Shown here piece by piece: positions 16,214 through 25,679 of a stretch of 64,000 bases of DNA. The notes below the pieces were generated by a model. The model worked only from the letters and a program-made list of their open reading frames with translations. It did no database searches and was not told the DNA's origin. The DNA lies in assembly GCF_019720895.1 (NCBI RefSeq), contig NZ_JAHKSH010000004.1, positions 248,001 to 312,000 of the forward strand, in the 5' to 3' direction. Each line of letters opens with the position of its first letter. Positions within the stretch are counted from its first letter, which is position 1. A program made the translations under genes and the position numbers. The stretch is from Microbacterium salitolerans. GTDB taxonomy: Bacteria > Actinomycetota > Actinomycetes > Actinomycetales > Microbacteriaceae.

Positions 16214-17377
16214 TCACGCCGCGAGCGGATCCGCGATGAGGCTCTCGAACACGAGCTCGGCCGCGCCGATCAGGAGGCGGTCGGGGCCGAGCGCTGCCTG
16301 ACGCAGCTCGAGGCGAGCCGCGGGGGCCGCAAGCGTCTGCGCGCGCACGCCGGCGTCGAACGCCTCAGGCGCGTGCGCGCGCAGGGTCGCGAGGAAGCCG
16401 CCGAGCACGATGACCGACGGATTGAGCACGTTGGCCGCGTTCGCGAGCGTGGCCTGGAGGATCCGCCGCTGGCGCTCGATCTCGGCGTCCGCGTCCTCGT
16501 GCGCGTGCCGCAGCGCCGCGGCGAGGGCCGTGTCGTCGCCGGCGGTGAGGCCCGCGACGTCGAGGAGGCGCGCCCGATTGACCTCGTCCTCCAGCACACC
16601 GTCGGCGACGCGGCGATCGTGCGCGTCGAGGATACTCGGCCGGTTCTGTCCCCACTCGCCCGCGTATCCGTCGGCGCCCGCGACCGAGACGCCGTGGAGG
16701 ATCACTCCCCCGCCGATGCCGCTCGCTCCGCCATTGAGGTAGACGACGTCGGCGTGCGCGCGGGCGGCGCCGAAGATCCACTCGGCCGTCGTACCGAGCG
16801 ACGCATCGTTGCCGACCCGCGCCGCGAGGCCCGTGCGGCGCGCGACCTCCTGTGCGAGGTCGATCTCATGCCAGTCGAGGTGCGGCGCGATGCGCACGAC
16901 GCCGTCCGCGGCGCGCACGAGGCCGGGGACCGCGACGCCCACCCCGACGACGCGGCACGCGGCGAGCGAGCTGGCGCGCCAGCCGTCGATCACGGTCGCG
17001 ACGCGATCCGCCGTCTCATCCGGGCTCAGGAGATGGCCGACCTCCTGACGCACGCGCTCGCGCACGACGCCGTCGAGGCCCACGGCCCCGATCTCGAGCG
17101 CGTCGACCTCGGGGTTGACGGCGATCGCGACGACATCGGGCGACGGCTCGACGATCGGCGACGGCCGCCCGACGCGGCGGGTCGGGTCGGGATCCCGCTC
17201 CGCGACGAGCCCCTGCGCGACGAGCACGCCGACGAGGTCGGAGATCGTCGAGCGGTTGAGGCCGGTCTCGCTCGTGAGCGCCGCTCGCGACAGCGGCCCC
17301 GCACGGTGCACGAGCCGCAGGACCGTGCCGAGGTTCGCGCGGCGGACGCCTCCGACACTCGACCCGCGGCTCATCAT
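16214..17377 (-). CDS. ROK family transcriptional regulator
   Basis: 387 residues: an N-terminal winged helix (GPLSRAALTSETGLNRSTIS) followed by a sugar-kinase-like ROK domain (GVGVAVPGLV, WHEIDLAQEVARRTG, NDASLGTTAEW). The CxCGxxGCxE zinc motif of most ROK proteins is absent: the corresponding segment (EWGQNRPSILDAHD) has no cysteines and a glutamine where the metal histidine is expected. It is convergent with the aldarate operon and is a candidate regulator of it or of the xylose genes. ATG at 17377 (or 17374) lies 7 nt after a TAGGGT box, suggesting a leaderless mRNA. Confidence 0.9.
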   Translation of the reverse strand: MMSRGSSVGGVRRANLGTVLRLVHRAGPLSRAALTSETGLNRSTISDLVGVLVAQGLVAERDPDPTRRVGRPSPIVEPSPDVVAIAVNPEVDALEIGAVGLDGVVRERVRQEVGHLLSPDETADRVATVIDGWRASSLAACRVVGVGVAVPGLVRAADGVVRIAPHLDWHEIDLAQEVARRTGLAARVGNDASLGTTAEWIFGAARAHADVVYLNGGASGIGGGVILHGVSVAGADGYAGEWGQNRPSILDAHDRRVADGVLEDEVNRARLLDVAGLTAGDDTALAAALRHAHEDADAEIERQRRILQATLANAANVLNPSVIVLGGFLATLRAHAPEAFDAGVRAQTLAAPAARLELRQAALGPDRLLIGAAELVFESLIADPLAA

Positions 17378-17384
17378 GCTCGCT

Positions 17385-17390
17385 ACCCTA
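17385..17390 (-). promoter_or_regulatory. -10 box TAGGGT of the ROK regulator
   Basis: TAGGGT ends exactly 7 nt before the ATG at 17377 and there is no ribosome-binding site, consistent with a leaderless transcript. Confidence 0.45.
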
Positions 17391-17431
17391 TCCAGCCGCC
17401 GGGACGACGCCGACGAGCGACCCTGACCGCG

Positions 17432-19864
17432 TCAGACCACCGTCGCCGTGGCGATCCGCGGATCCTCCGCTCCCACCTCGTGCACGTCGCCGGTGATCGC
17501 GAGCCGCGCGCGGGGCGTCGCGGTGCCGGGGAGATCCCGGGCCGCGCGGCCGCGCTCGTTGCGGATCACGCCGCCCGTCGCCTCGTCGGCGTGCGGCGAG
17601 ACCGGCGCCGCCGCCGCGTGCGAAGCCACCCACACCTCGACGTCTCCGGGCTCGACGACGCGCACCATGCGCCGGTCGCTGAAGGCCAGGCGCTGGGTCG
17701 GAACGTCGAACGCGACGCGGCGCGACTCCCCCGCAGGAACCGCGACCCTCGCGTAGGCGAGCAGCTGCGCGACGGGTCGTGTGACCGACGCGACGACGTC
17801 CCGTGCGTAGAGCTGCACGACGTCCACCCCCGAGACACCGGAGGTGTTCTCGACGACGACGCTCGCACGGAAGGATCCGCCCGCGCGCGCCTCCGCGTCG
17901 ACCGCGAGGTCCCGGTACGCGAACGACGCATACGACAGCCCGAACCCGAACGGACGCACCGGCGTCGGATCCGTCGACGTCACGTCGCTCGGGCCGCCGA
18001 GCGTCGGCTGCAGATAGCTGTACGGCTGCGCCCCCGCGGAGCGCGGCAGCGAGACGGGCAGGCGTCCGGAGGGAACGGACTCCCCCGTGAGGATGCGCGC
18101 GATCGCGGTGCCGCCCTCCTCGCCGGGGAAGAACGACTGCAGCACGGCGGCGGGACGCGGACTCGGCCCGTCGAGTGCCCAGCCGACGGCGTATGGGCGC
18201 CCCGTGAGCATCACCATGACGACGGGCGTGCCCGTCTCGGCGAGGCGCTCGACGAGCTCGCGCTGGGCGCCGGGCAGATCGAGCGAGTCGACGTCGTTGC
18301 CCTCGCCGACCGTGCCGCGGCCGAAGAGCCCCGCCTGGTCGCCCACGACGACGATCGCGACGTCGGCTCCCTCGGCCGCCGCGACGGCCTCGCCGATCCG
18401 GCTCGTGTCGTCGCCCTCCACCTCGCAGCCGCGCGCCTGCACGATCTCGACCTGCGGGAGCGATGCGGCGAGCGCCTCCGCGACGGTCGGGATCTCGAAT
18501 CCGATCTCGTGGTCGGGGTGGTGGGCGAGCACATGGTTGGCGAACGAATAGCACCCCTGCAGCGCCTCCGGTCGATCGGCGTTGGGACCGATGATCGCGA
18601 CGCGCCGCGCGGATGTCGCGAGCGGCAGGACGCCGTCGTTCGACAGCAGCACGATCGACTCGGTCGCGAGGCGCCGGGCGATGTCGCGATGCCGCGGGGT
18701 GTCCAGATCGATGGCGTCCGGGACGTCGGCGTCGAAGGCGCCGGGCTCGAGCAGACCGAGCTCCTCCTTCTGCGCGAGCACCCGCAGGACGGCGCGGTCG
18801 ACGTATCGCTCGTCGAGGGATCCGCTCCGCACGCGGTCGACGAGAGGTGCGAGGTACGCGTCTCCCGAGGGCAGCTCGACGTCGATGCCGGCCTCCAGCG
18901 CGAGCTGCGCGGCCTCTCCTCGATTCGCCGCGACCTGGTTCATGACCTCGAGGAATGCGACGGAGAAGTAGTCGGCGACGACGACGCCGTCGAAGCCGAG
19001 CCGGTCGCGCAGGAGGTCGGTGAGAATCCGCGGGTCCGAGGCCACGGGGACGCCGTCGATCTCGGCGTAGCTGTTCATGATGCTCCGGACGCCCCCGTCG
19101 CGGATGGCCATCTCGAACGGCGGGAGGAACACGTCGGCGATCTCGCGCGGGCCGGCGTGCACGGGCGCGTGGTTGCGCCCGGCCTGGGACCCCGAGTACG
19201 CCAGGAAGTGCTTGAGCGTCGCGTGCGCACCGGCCGACTGCATGCCGCGAACGAAGGCCGTGCCGACGGTGCCGACGACGTACGGATCCTCGGCGATGCA
19301 CTCGTCGACACGCCCCCAGCGCACGTCGCGCACGACGTCGAGGACGGGCGCAAGGCCCTGGTGGGCGCCGATCTCCCGCATCGAGTCGCCGATCGCCGCG
19401 CCCATCTCCTCGACGAGGGCCGGGTCGAACGACGCCCCCCACGCGAGCGGCGTCGGGAAGGTCGCGGCCTTCCACGCGGCGAGACCCGTGAGGCACTCCT
19501 CGTGCACGATCGCGGGGATCCCGAGCCGGGTCTCGCGCACGAGCCGCCGCTGTTCGTCGCGCAGCCACGCCGCGCGCATCGCGGGCTCGACGGGGCGCGT
19601 GCCGAACACCCGGGTGTAGTGGCCGATGCCGTCTCGCGTGATGTCGGCGAGTGATCTGGTCGCGTCGGTCGTCGCCATCTCGTCGGCCATCGGGGCGACG
19701 ACCTCGCCGCCCTGATCCAGCCAGTATCCGACCAGCTGCGCGGCCTTCTCCTCGAGCGTCATCTGTGCGAGAAGCCCTCGCACGCGCGCCGTCGTCTCCG
19801 GAATCGCGGGCACCGTCTGCTCCGTCTCGTTCTCTGTCTTCGTCATGGTCGTCATGGTCGTCAT
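17432..19864 (-). CDS. Glycoside hydrolase family 3 (beta-glucosidase/beta-xylosidase type)
   Basis: 810 residues. The N-terminal barrel has EECLTGLAAWKAATFPTPLA, the KHF motif (LKHFLAYSG), and the nucleophile Asp298 in FDGVVVADYFS. The alpha/beta sandwich follows (RLATESIVLLSNDGVLPL) and a C-terminal fibronectin III-like domain ends the protein. No signal peptide, so it cleaves imported oligosaccharides. The 5' end is a 9-base tandem repeat giving three in-frame ATGs (19864, 19855, 19846). The first overlaps the permease stop (ATGA); the second has the best spacing from AAGGG. It follows an ABC importer in the same operon. Confidence 0.93.
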   Translation of the reverse strand: MTTMTTMTKTENETEQTVPAIPETTARVRGLLAQMTLEEKAAQLVGYWLDQGGEVVAPMADEMATTDATRSLADITRDGIGHYTRVFGTRPVEPAMRAAWLRDEQRRLVRETRLGIPAIVHEECLTGLAAWKAATFPTPLAWGASFDPALVEEMGAAIGDSMREIGAHQGLAPVLDVVRDVRWGRVDECIAEDPYVVGTVGTAFVRGMQSAGAHATLKHFLAYSGSQAGRNHAPVHAGPREIADVFLPPFEMAIRDGGVRSIMNSYAEIDGVPVASDPRILTDLLRDRLGFDGVVVADYFSVAFLEVMNQVAANRGEAAQLALEAGIDVELPSGDAYLAPLVDRVRSGSLDERYVDRAVLRVLAQKEELGLLEPGAFDADVPDAIDLDTPRHRDIARRLATESIVLLSNDGVLPLATSARRVAIIGPNADRPEALQGCYSFANHVLAHHPDHEIGFEIPTVAEALAASLPQVEIVQARGCEVEGDDTSRIGEAVAAAEGADVAIVVVGDQAGLFGRGTVGEGNDVDSLDLPGAQRELVERLAETGTPVVMVMLTGRPYAVGWALDGPSPRPAAVLQSFFPGEEGGTAIARILTGESVPSGRLPVSLPRSAGAQPYSYLQPTLGGPSDVTSTDPTPVRPFGFGLSYASFAYRDLAVDAEARAGGSFRASVVVENTSGVSGVDVVQLYARDVVASVTRPVAQLLAYARVAVPAGESRRVAFDVPTQRLAFSDRRMVRVVEPGDVEVWVASHAAAAPVSPHADEATGGVIRNERGRAARDLPGTATPRARLAITGDVHEVGAEDPRIATATVV

Positions 19865-20739
19865 CCCTTCACGGCTCCCGTCAGTCCGCCGACGATCCGC
19901 TTCTCGAACAGGCTGAAGAAGATCAGCGCCGGCACCATCGACAGCGACGTGTAGGCGAGGACGCGCGCCGTGTCGACGGAGTACTGGGACGCGAAGTTCT
20001 GCACGCCGAGCGGCAGCGTGAACAGGTTCGCGTCGTTGAGGATGAACAGCGGCAGCATGTACGCGTTCCACGTCGTGACGAACGCGAGGATCCCGACCGT
20101 CACGACGCCCGGAAGACTCAGCGGCACGACCATGCGCCAGAAGAAGCCGAGGCGTCCCGTGCCGTCGATCGACGCGGCCTCCTCGAGCTCCTTCGGGATC
20201 GCCCGCAGGAAGGGGACGAGGATGATGATCGTCGTCGGCAGCGCGAAGGCGATCTGCGGCAGGATGATGCCCGCGAGGCTGTTCACGAGGCCGAGATTGC
20301 GCACGAGCAGGTACAGCGGTGTGATCGCGACCGTGACAGGGAACATGAGGCCCGCGGCGAACAGCATGTACATCGCGCCCTTGCCGGCGAAGTCGTACCG
20401 CGCGATCACGTAGCTCGCCATGACGCCGAGCACGACGGCGCCCGCCGTCGTGCCGACGGCCGAGATCGTCGAGTTGCCCATGGCGATCCAGAACTCGCTC
20501 GATCCGAGGACCGAGATGTAGTTGTCGATCACCCACGGGTCGGGCATGCCCGAGGGGTCCGCCGTGATCTGCGAGTTCGAGCGGAACCCGCCGATGATGA
20601 TGTAGAGGACGGGGCCGATGCACACCGCGACGAGGATCGTCGCGAGCAGGTACGTCCACGGGTTGCCCCAGGATCCCTTCCTGCGCGTCGGCGTGCCGTC
20701 GGCCCTCACGGCCCGGATGGCGACGGAGGTGGCGGTCAT
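19861..20739 (-). CDS. Carbohydrate ABC transporter permease (MalG/LacG type)
   Basis: 292 residues, six spans, EAA loop EEAASIDGTGRLGFFWRMV near residue 195, then LPLSLPGVV, and a C-terminal GAVKG. It pairs with the MalF-type permease immediately upstream, with ATGA overlaps to that gene and to GH3. Forms half of the membrane channel for an oligosaccharide importer. Confidence 0.93.
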   Translation of the reverse strand: MTATSVAIRAVRADGTPTRRKGSWGNPWTYLLATILVAVCIGPVLYIIIGGFRSNSQITADPSGMPDPWVIDNYISVLGSSEFWIAMGNSTISAVGTTAGAVVLGVMASYVIARYDFAGKGAMYMLFAAGLMFPVTVAITPLYLLVRNLGLVNSLAGIILPQIAFALPTTIIILVPFLRAIPKELEEAASIDGTGRLGFFWRMVVPLSLPGVVTVGILAFVTTWNAYMLPLFILNDANLFTLPLGVQNFASQYSVDTARVLAYTSLSMVPALIFFSLFEKRIVGGLTGAVKG

Positions 20740-21752
20740 GCCTTCTTCCTTCCGCTCGGGCCCGTCACGGCGCCCGCCGTGTCGCGACGCATCACGACGC
20801 GCTGATAGACGAGGGCGACGACGAGCGAGATGACGAACAGGACGACGGCGACGGCGTTTCCGAAGCCGTAGTTCCCGGCCAGGTGACCGTTCTGATACAT
20901 GTAGGTCGCCATCGTCGAGGTGCCCGCCGTCGCGGCGACGTACTGGCCCCAGATGATGTTGACGAGGTCGAACAGCTGCAGCGATCCGATGATCGACAGG
21001 AACGCCCAGATGCGGATCGTCGGGCCGAGCAGCGGAAGCGTGATGCGCCACTGCGTCTGCCAGAATCCGGCGCCGTCGATCGCCGCGGCCTCGTACAGCT
21101 CCTCGGGGATCGACTGCAGGCCCGCGAGCATGAGGATGACCGCGAAGCCGATGTACTTCCAGCTGATGATCACCATCAGCGTGCCCATCGCGATAGCGGG
21201 ATCCGCCAGCCACGACTGCTGCAGATCCTCGAGCCCGATCCTCTCGAGGAACGCGTTCACGGCTCCGGCGTCCTGCAGCATGAGCGACCAGCCCGTGCCG
21301 ACGACGACCTCGGAGATCACGTACGGCACGAAGATGAGCACGCGGATGAGGGAGCGCCCGCGCATCTTCTGATTCATGAGCAGCGCGAACAGGATCGCGA
21401 GCGGCCCCTGCAGGATCAGCGACGCGATGACGATGGTGAAGTTGTGCAGCACGGCATCGCGGAACGTCTGGTCCTGCAGGATCATGACGTAGTTGTCGAG
21501 GCCGATGAAGTCATCGGGGAACCCGAAGCCGTTCCAGCGGAAGAACCCGTAGAACGCCGCCATCAGGACCGGCAGGATGACGAAGAAGACGAACACGACG
21601 ATTCCGGGGCCGGCCATCAGCGCGATCTCGCCGCGCATCCGCCAGTCGGCACGGCGCTTCGGTCTCGGCACCGGGGCCGGCGCAGGTGCGCCGGCCCCGG
21701 TGGCGGGTTCCTCGGACGTGCGCACCAGGTGCGTCTCCGGGGAGATGCTCAT
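20736..21752 (-). CDS. Carbohydrate ABC transporter permease (MalF/LacF type)
   Basis: 338 residues with an Ala/Pro-rich cytoplasmic N-terminus (about residues 17-32) and six spans. The EAA loop reads EELYEAAAIDGAGFWQTQW, followed by ITLPLLGPT. It starts 8 bases after the substrate-binding protein stop and overlaps the MalG-type gene (ATGA). Together with that gene and the lipoprotein it makes a full importer except for the ATPase. Confidence 0.93.
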   Translation of the reverse strand: MSISPETHLVRTSEEPATGAGAPAPAPVPRPKRRADWRMRGEIALMAGPGIVVFVFFVILPVLMAAFYGFFRWNGFGFPDDFIGLDNYVMILQDQTFRDAVLHNFTIVIASLILQGPLAILFALLMNQKMRGRSLIRVLIFVPYVISEVVVGTGWSLMLQDAGAVNAFLERIGLEDLQQSWLADPAIAMGTLMVIISWKYIGFAVILMLAGLQSIPEELYEAAAIDGAGFWQTQWRITLPLLGPTIRIWAFLSIIGSLQLFDLVNIIWGQYVAATAGTSTMATYMYQNGHLAGNYGFGNAVAVVLFVISLVVALVYQRVVMRRDTAGAVTGPSGRKKA

Positions 21753-21760
21753 CCGCGACC

Positions 21761-23038
21761 TCAGCCTCGTTCGGCGGCCTGCGCCGCCGTCTCGACGAGC
21801 TGCTCGGGGCCGCCCTGGCCGGCGAGCATCTCGACGACGCCGGTGTTGAGCGCATTGCCGACGTTCTGACCGAGCATCGTGTCGAGCCAGGTGACGACGT
21901 AGGCCGCGTCGTTGTACGCCGCCATGATGGGCTCGAGGGCCGGATCCGTGACGGCCGACTGCGCGTCCAGCGACGCCGGGATCGACTGGAAGGCCGCCGC
22001 GTACTTCTCCTGCCATTCGAGCTGCGCGAGGAAGTTCAGGAAGTCGGCGCAGGCGTCGGGCGCGTCCTCCGCGCACGAGAATCCGTCGACGCCGCCCATG
22101 AGCGCCGTCGGGTCGCCCGCACCGCCGTCGGTCGCGGGGAAGGGGAACCACCCGAGGTCGGCCAGCGGCTCGCCGTCGGGGGTGAGGCCCGCGATGACGC
22201 CGACGTCCCATCCGCCCATGAGCTCCATGGCCGCCTGGTGGTTCGCGACGAGGCCCGCCGAGGATCCGGCGCCCTCCTGTGCGGGGGTCGTGAGGAAGCC
22301 CTCGTTGAACGGCTCGGTATCGGCGAACTCCTGCAGGTCCTCGGCGGCTGTGGTCCAGCACTCGTCCGAGAAGTCGACCTCGGTCGTGAGGTTCTCGATC
22401 GTCGGCTGATCGCACTCGCGCAGCGCGAAGAAGTAGAACCAGTGGGCGGCCGGCCAGGCGTCCTTCGCCCCGAGCGCGATCGGCTGGATCCCCGCGTCCT
22501 TGAGTTTGTCGACGGCGTCGTTCAGCTCGTCGATCGTGGTCGGCTCGGCGTCGATGCCCGCCTCGGCGAACAGGTCCTGGCTGTAGAAGATGCCGCCGGG
22601 GAGCACCGACATGGGCATCGCGTAGGTGCCGCCGTCGATCCCGTAGGCGCTGAATGCGGCGTCGCCGTACGCCTCCATCGTGTCGTCCGCGATCGAATCC
22701 GACAGATCCTTCACGACGCCCGCGTCGACCATGTCGGCGAGCTTTCCGCCGCCGCGCTGGAGGAAGATATCGGGCATATCACCCGAGTTGACGGCGGTCT
22801 GGAGCTTGCCGTCGAGGTCCTCGTTCTGAATCGACGTCACGTTGATGGCGACGCCGGACTCCTCTTCGAACGCGGCGGCCGCCTCGTCCCAGAAGGCCTT
22901 CCCGTCTCCGGTCGTGGAGTTGTGCCAGAGGTCCATCTGATCACCGTCTCCCCCGCCCGCTCCTCCCGCGCATCCCGCGAGCACGAGGCTCGCGGCGGCG
23001 GTCATGCCCGCGGCGGCCCAGATCCTGCGTGTTCTCAT
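21761..23038 (-). CDS. Sugar ABC transporter substrate-binding lipoprotein
   Basis: 425 residues with a lipoprotein signal: basic start MRTRR, hydrophobic core and lipobox LVLAGC with the lipidated Cys at 23. The mature part is a family-1 solute-binding protein (DLWHNSTTGDGKAFWDEAAAAF at the start split over a linker; GGWDVGVIAG and AAYNDAAYVVTW later). It captures oligosaccharides at the outer face of the membrane. The ATG at 23038 follows AGGAGAAG. It is the first gene of a five-part cassette (binding protein, two permeases, GH3, divergent LacI) whose promoter region holds a 14-bp palindromic operator. Confidence 0.93.
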   Translation of the reverse strand: MRTRRIWAAAGMTAAASLVLAGCAGGAGGGDGDQMDLWHNSTTGDGKAFWDEAAAAFEEESGVAINVTSIQNEDLDGKLQTAVNSGDMPDIFLQRGGGKLADMVDAGVVKDLSDSIADDTMEAYGDAAFSAYGIDGGTYAMPMSVLPGGIFYSQDLFAEAGIDAEPTTIDELNDAVDKLKDAGIQPIALGAKDAWPAAHWFYFFALRECDQPTIENLTTEVDFSDECWTTAAEDLQEFADTEPFNEGFLTTPAQEGAGSSAGLVANHQAAMELMGGWDVGVIAGLTPDGEPLADLGWFPFPATDGGAGDPTALMGGVDGFSCAEDAPDACADFLNFLAQLEWQEKYAAAFQSIPASLDAQSAVTDPALEPIMAAYNDAAYVVTWLDTMLGQNVGNALNTGVVEMLAGQGGPEQLVETAAQAAERG

Positions 23039-23139
23039 GGCGTCTCTTCTCCTCGTCGAGTGGCGTGCGCCTCGCGCCCGGTGGCTCGTCCCACCGGATG
23101 TCGGCACTGACTCTGGCACTGCGAAAGCGGCTTGTCAAT

Positions 23140-23153
23140 CGTTATCGATAACG
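23140..23153. promoter_or_regulatory. Perfect 14-bp LacI-family operator in divergent promoter
   Basis: CGTTATCGATAACG is a perfect palindrome with a central CG, flanked by AT-rich sequence unusual for this genome. It lies between the substrate-binding-protein gene (102 bases away) and the LacI gene (60 bases away), so it probably gives control of the transporter and autoregulation. Confidence 0.75.
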
Positions 23154-23212
23154 TTTTCTATTTCTCGCGTCCGAACACCGGATCCGCGTCGCGGCGGGCT
23201 ACGGTGAGGATC

Positions 23213-24241
23213 ATGACCAGCACGCCCTCACGACTCGCGCACGCGGGCCGCACGACCATCACCGACGTCGCGCGAGCCGCGGGCGTCTCCGTCGCGACCG
23301 TCTCGAAGGTCATCAACGGGCGCTACGGCGTCGCCGCCGCGACGAACGAGCGCGTCATGCGCGTCGTCGACGACCTGGGCTACGAGAGCTCGCTCGTCGC
23401 GACCTCGATGCGCCGCAGCCGCACGCACGTCATCGGCGTGCTCGTCGCCGAGTTCGAGCCGTTCGCCCTGCAGCTCCTGCACGGCGTGTCCGAGGCGCTC
23501 AGCGACACCGCGTACGACGTCCTCGCCTACGCGGGCGCGGTCTCGAGCGGCTCGCACCACGGCTGGGAGAGCCGGTCGCTCTCGCGCCTCGGCGGCACGC
23601 TCATCGACGGGGCGGTCGTGGTGACCCCGACCGTGCGCCTGCCCGAGACGAGCGTGCCGATGGTCGCGATCGACCCGCACACGGGGCCCGCGAGCCCCGC
23701 CACCGTCGACACCGACAACCTCCGCGGAGCTCGCGAGGCGACCGAGCACCTCATCGGCCTCGGCCATCGCCGGATCGCGCACCTCCGCGGGCGCGGCGAC
23801 CTCGAGTCCGCACGCCTGCGCGAGCAGGGCTACCGCGAGGCGCTGCAGTCGGCGGGCCTCGACGTGGATCCCGCGCTCATCGCCGAGGGCGGATACCGCC
23901 CGGCCGAAGCCGCCGAGGGAGCCGCGGCGCTGCTGGACCTGCCGACTCCCCCGACCGCGATCTTCGCCGCGAACGACCTGTCGGCCATCGAGACGATGCA
24001 CGTCGCGTCCGGGCGCGGCCTCCGCCTCCCCGACGACCTGTCGGTCGTCGGCTTCGACGACGTGCCGGAGGCGGCCGCGACGACGCCGCCCCTCACGACG
24101 GTGCGACAGCCCCTGGCGGCGATGGGCCGCTCGGCCGTCGATCTGCTCGTGCGCATGATCGACGACGGCGCGGAGCCCACGCACATCCGCATGTCGGCCG
24201 ATCTGATCGTGCGGGGATCGACGGCGGCGCCGCGCGCGTGA
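23213..24241 (+). CDS. LacI family transcriptional regulator of the GH3/ABC cassette
   Basis: 342 residues: HTH ITDVARAAGVSVATVSKV, hinge helix, then sugar-binding domain (IGVLVAEFEPFALQLLHG, and VVGFDDVPEAAATTPPLTTV). Divergent from the transporter genes and next to a 14-bp palindrome that suits a LacI-type dimer. The ATG at 23213 is chosen over an in-frame ATG at 23132, which lies inside the operator region; it has GAGGA close by and a TACGGT box 7 nt upstream. Probable effector: the oligosaccharide imported by this cassette or its GH3 product. Confidence 0.93.
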   Translation: MTSTPSRLAHAGRTTITDVARAAGVSVATVSKVINGRYGVAAATNERVMRVVDDLGYESSLVATSMRRSRTHVIGVLVAEFEPFALQLLHGVSEALSDTAYDVLAYAGAVSSGSHHGWESRSLSRLGGTLIDGAVVVTPTVRLPETSVPMVAIDPHTGPASPATVDTDNLRGAREATEHLIGLGHRRIAHLRGRGDLESARLREQGYREALQSAGLDVDPALIAEGGYRPAEAAEGAAALLDLPTPPTAIFAANDLSAIETMHVASGRGLRLPDDLSVVGFDDVPEAAATTPPLTTVRQPLAAMGRSAVDLLVRMIDDGAEPTHIRMSADLIVRGSTAAPRA

Positions 24242-24251
24242 CGGCGCCGCC
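24223..24251. terminator. Hairpin at the end of the LacI gene
   Basis: GGCGGCGCCG (24223-24232) pairs with CGGCGCCGCC (24242-24251) around a 9-base loop. It overlaps the last codons of the LacI gene and precedes the convergent GH1 end; no T-tract. Confidence 0.55.
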
Positions 24252-24257
24252 TCCTCC

Positions 24258-25653
<1,396 letters not shown>

Positions 25654-25664
<11 letters not shown>

Positions 25665-25679
25665 GCGCTACACCATAGG
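25654..25679 (-). repeat. 26-bp near-duplicate at GH1 start (copy 1)
   Basis: Read on the minus strand this copy contains the -10-like TATGGT, a 7-nt gap, and the first codons GTGCACACCGA of GH1. It matches the copy at 28042-28067 at 24 of 26 positions. Confidence 0.7.

Noticed and set aside
16373-19654. A 1093-residue open frame on the plus strand
   Set aside because: It is antisense to the ROK and GH3 genes, which have clear family motifs; its residues are Arg/Asp/Glu-rich shadow composition with no domain.
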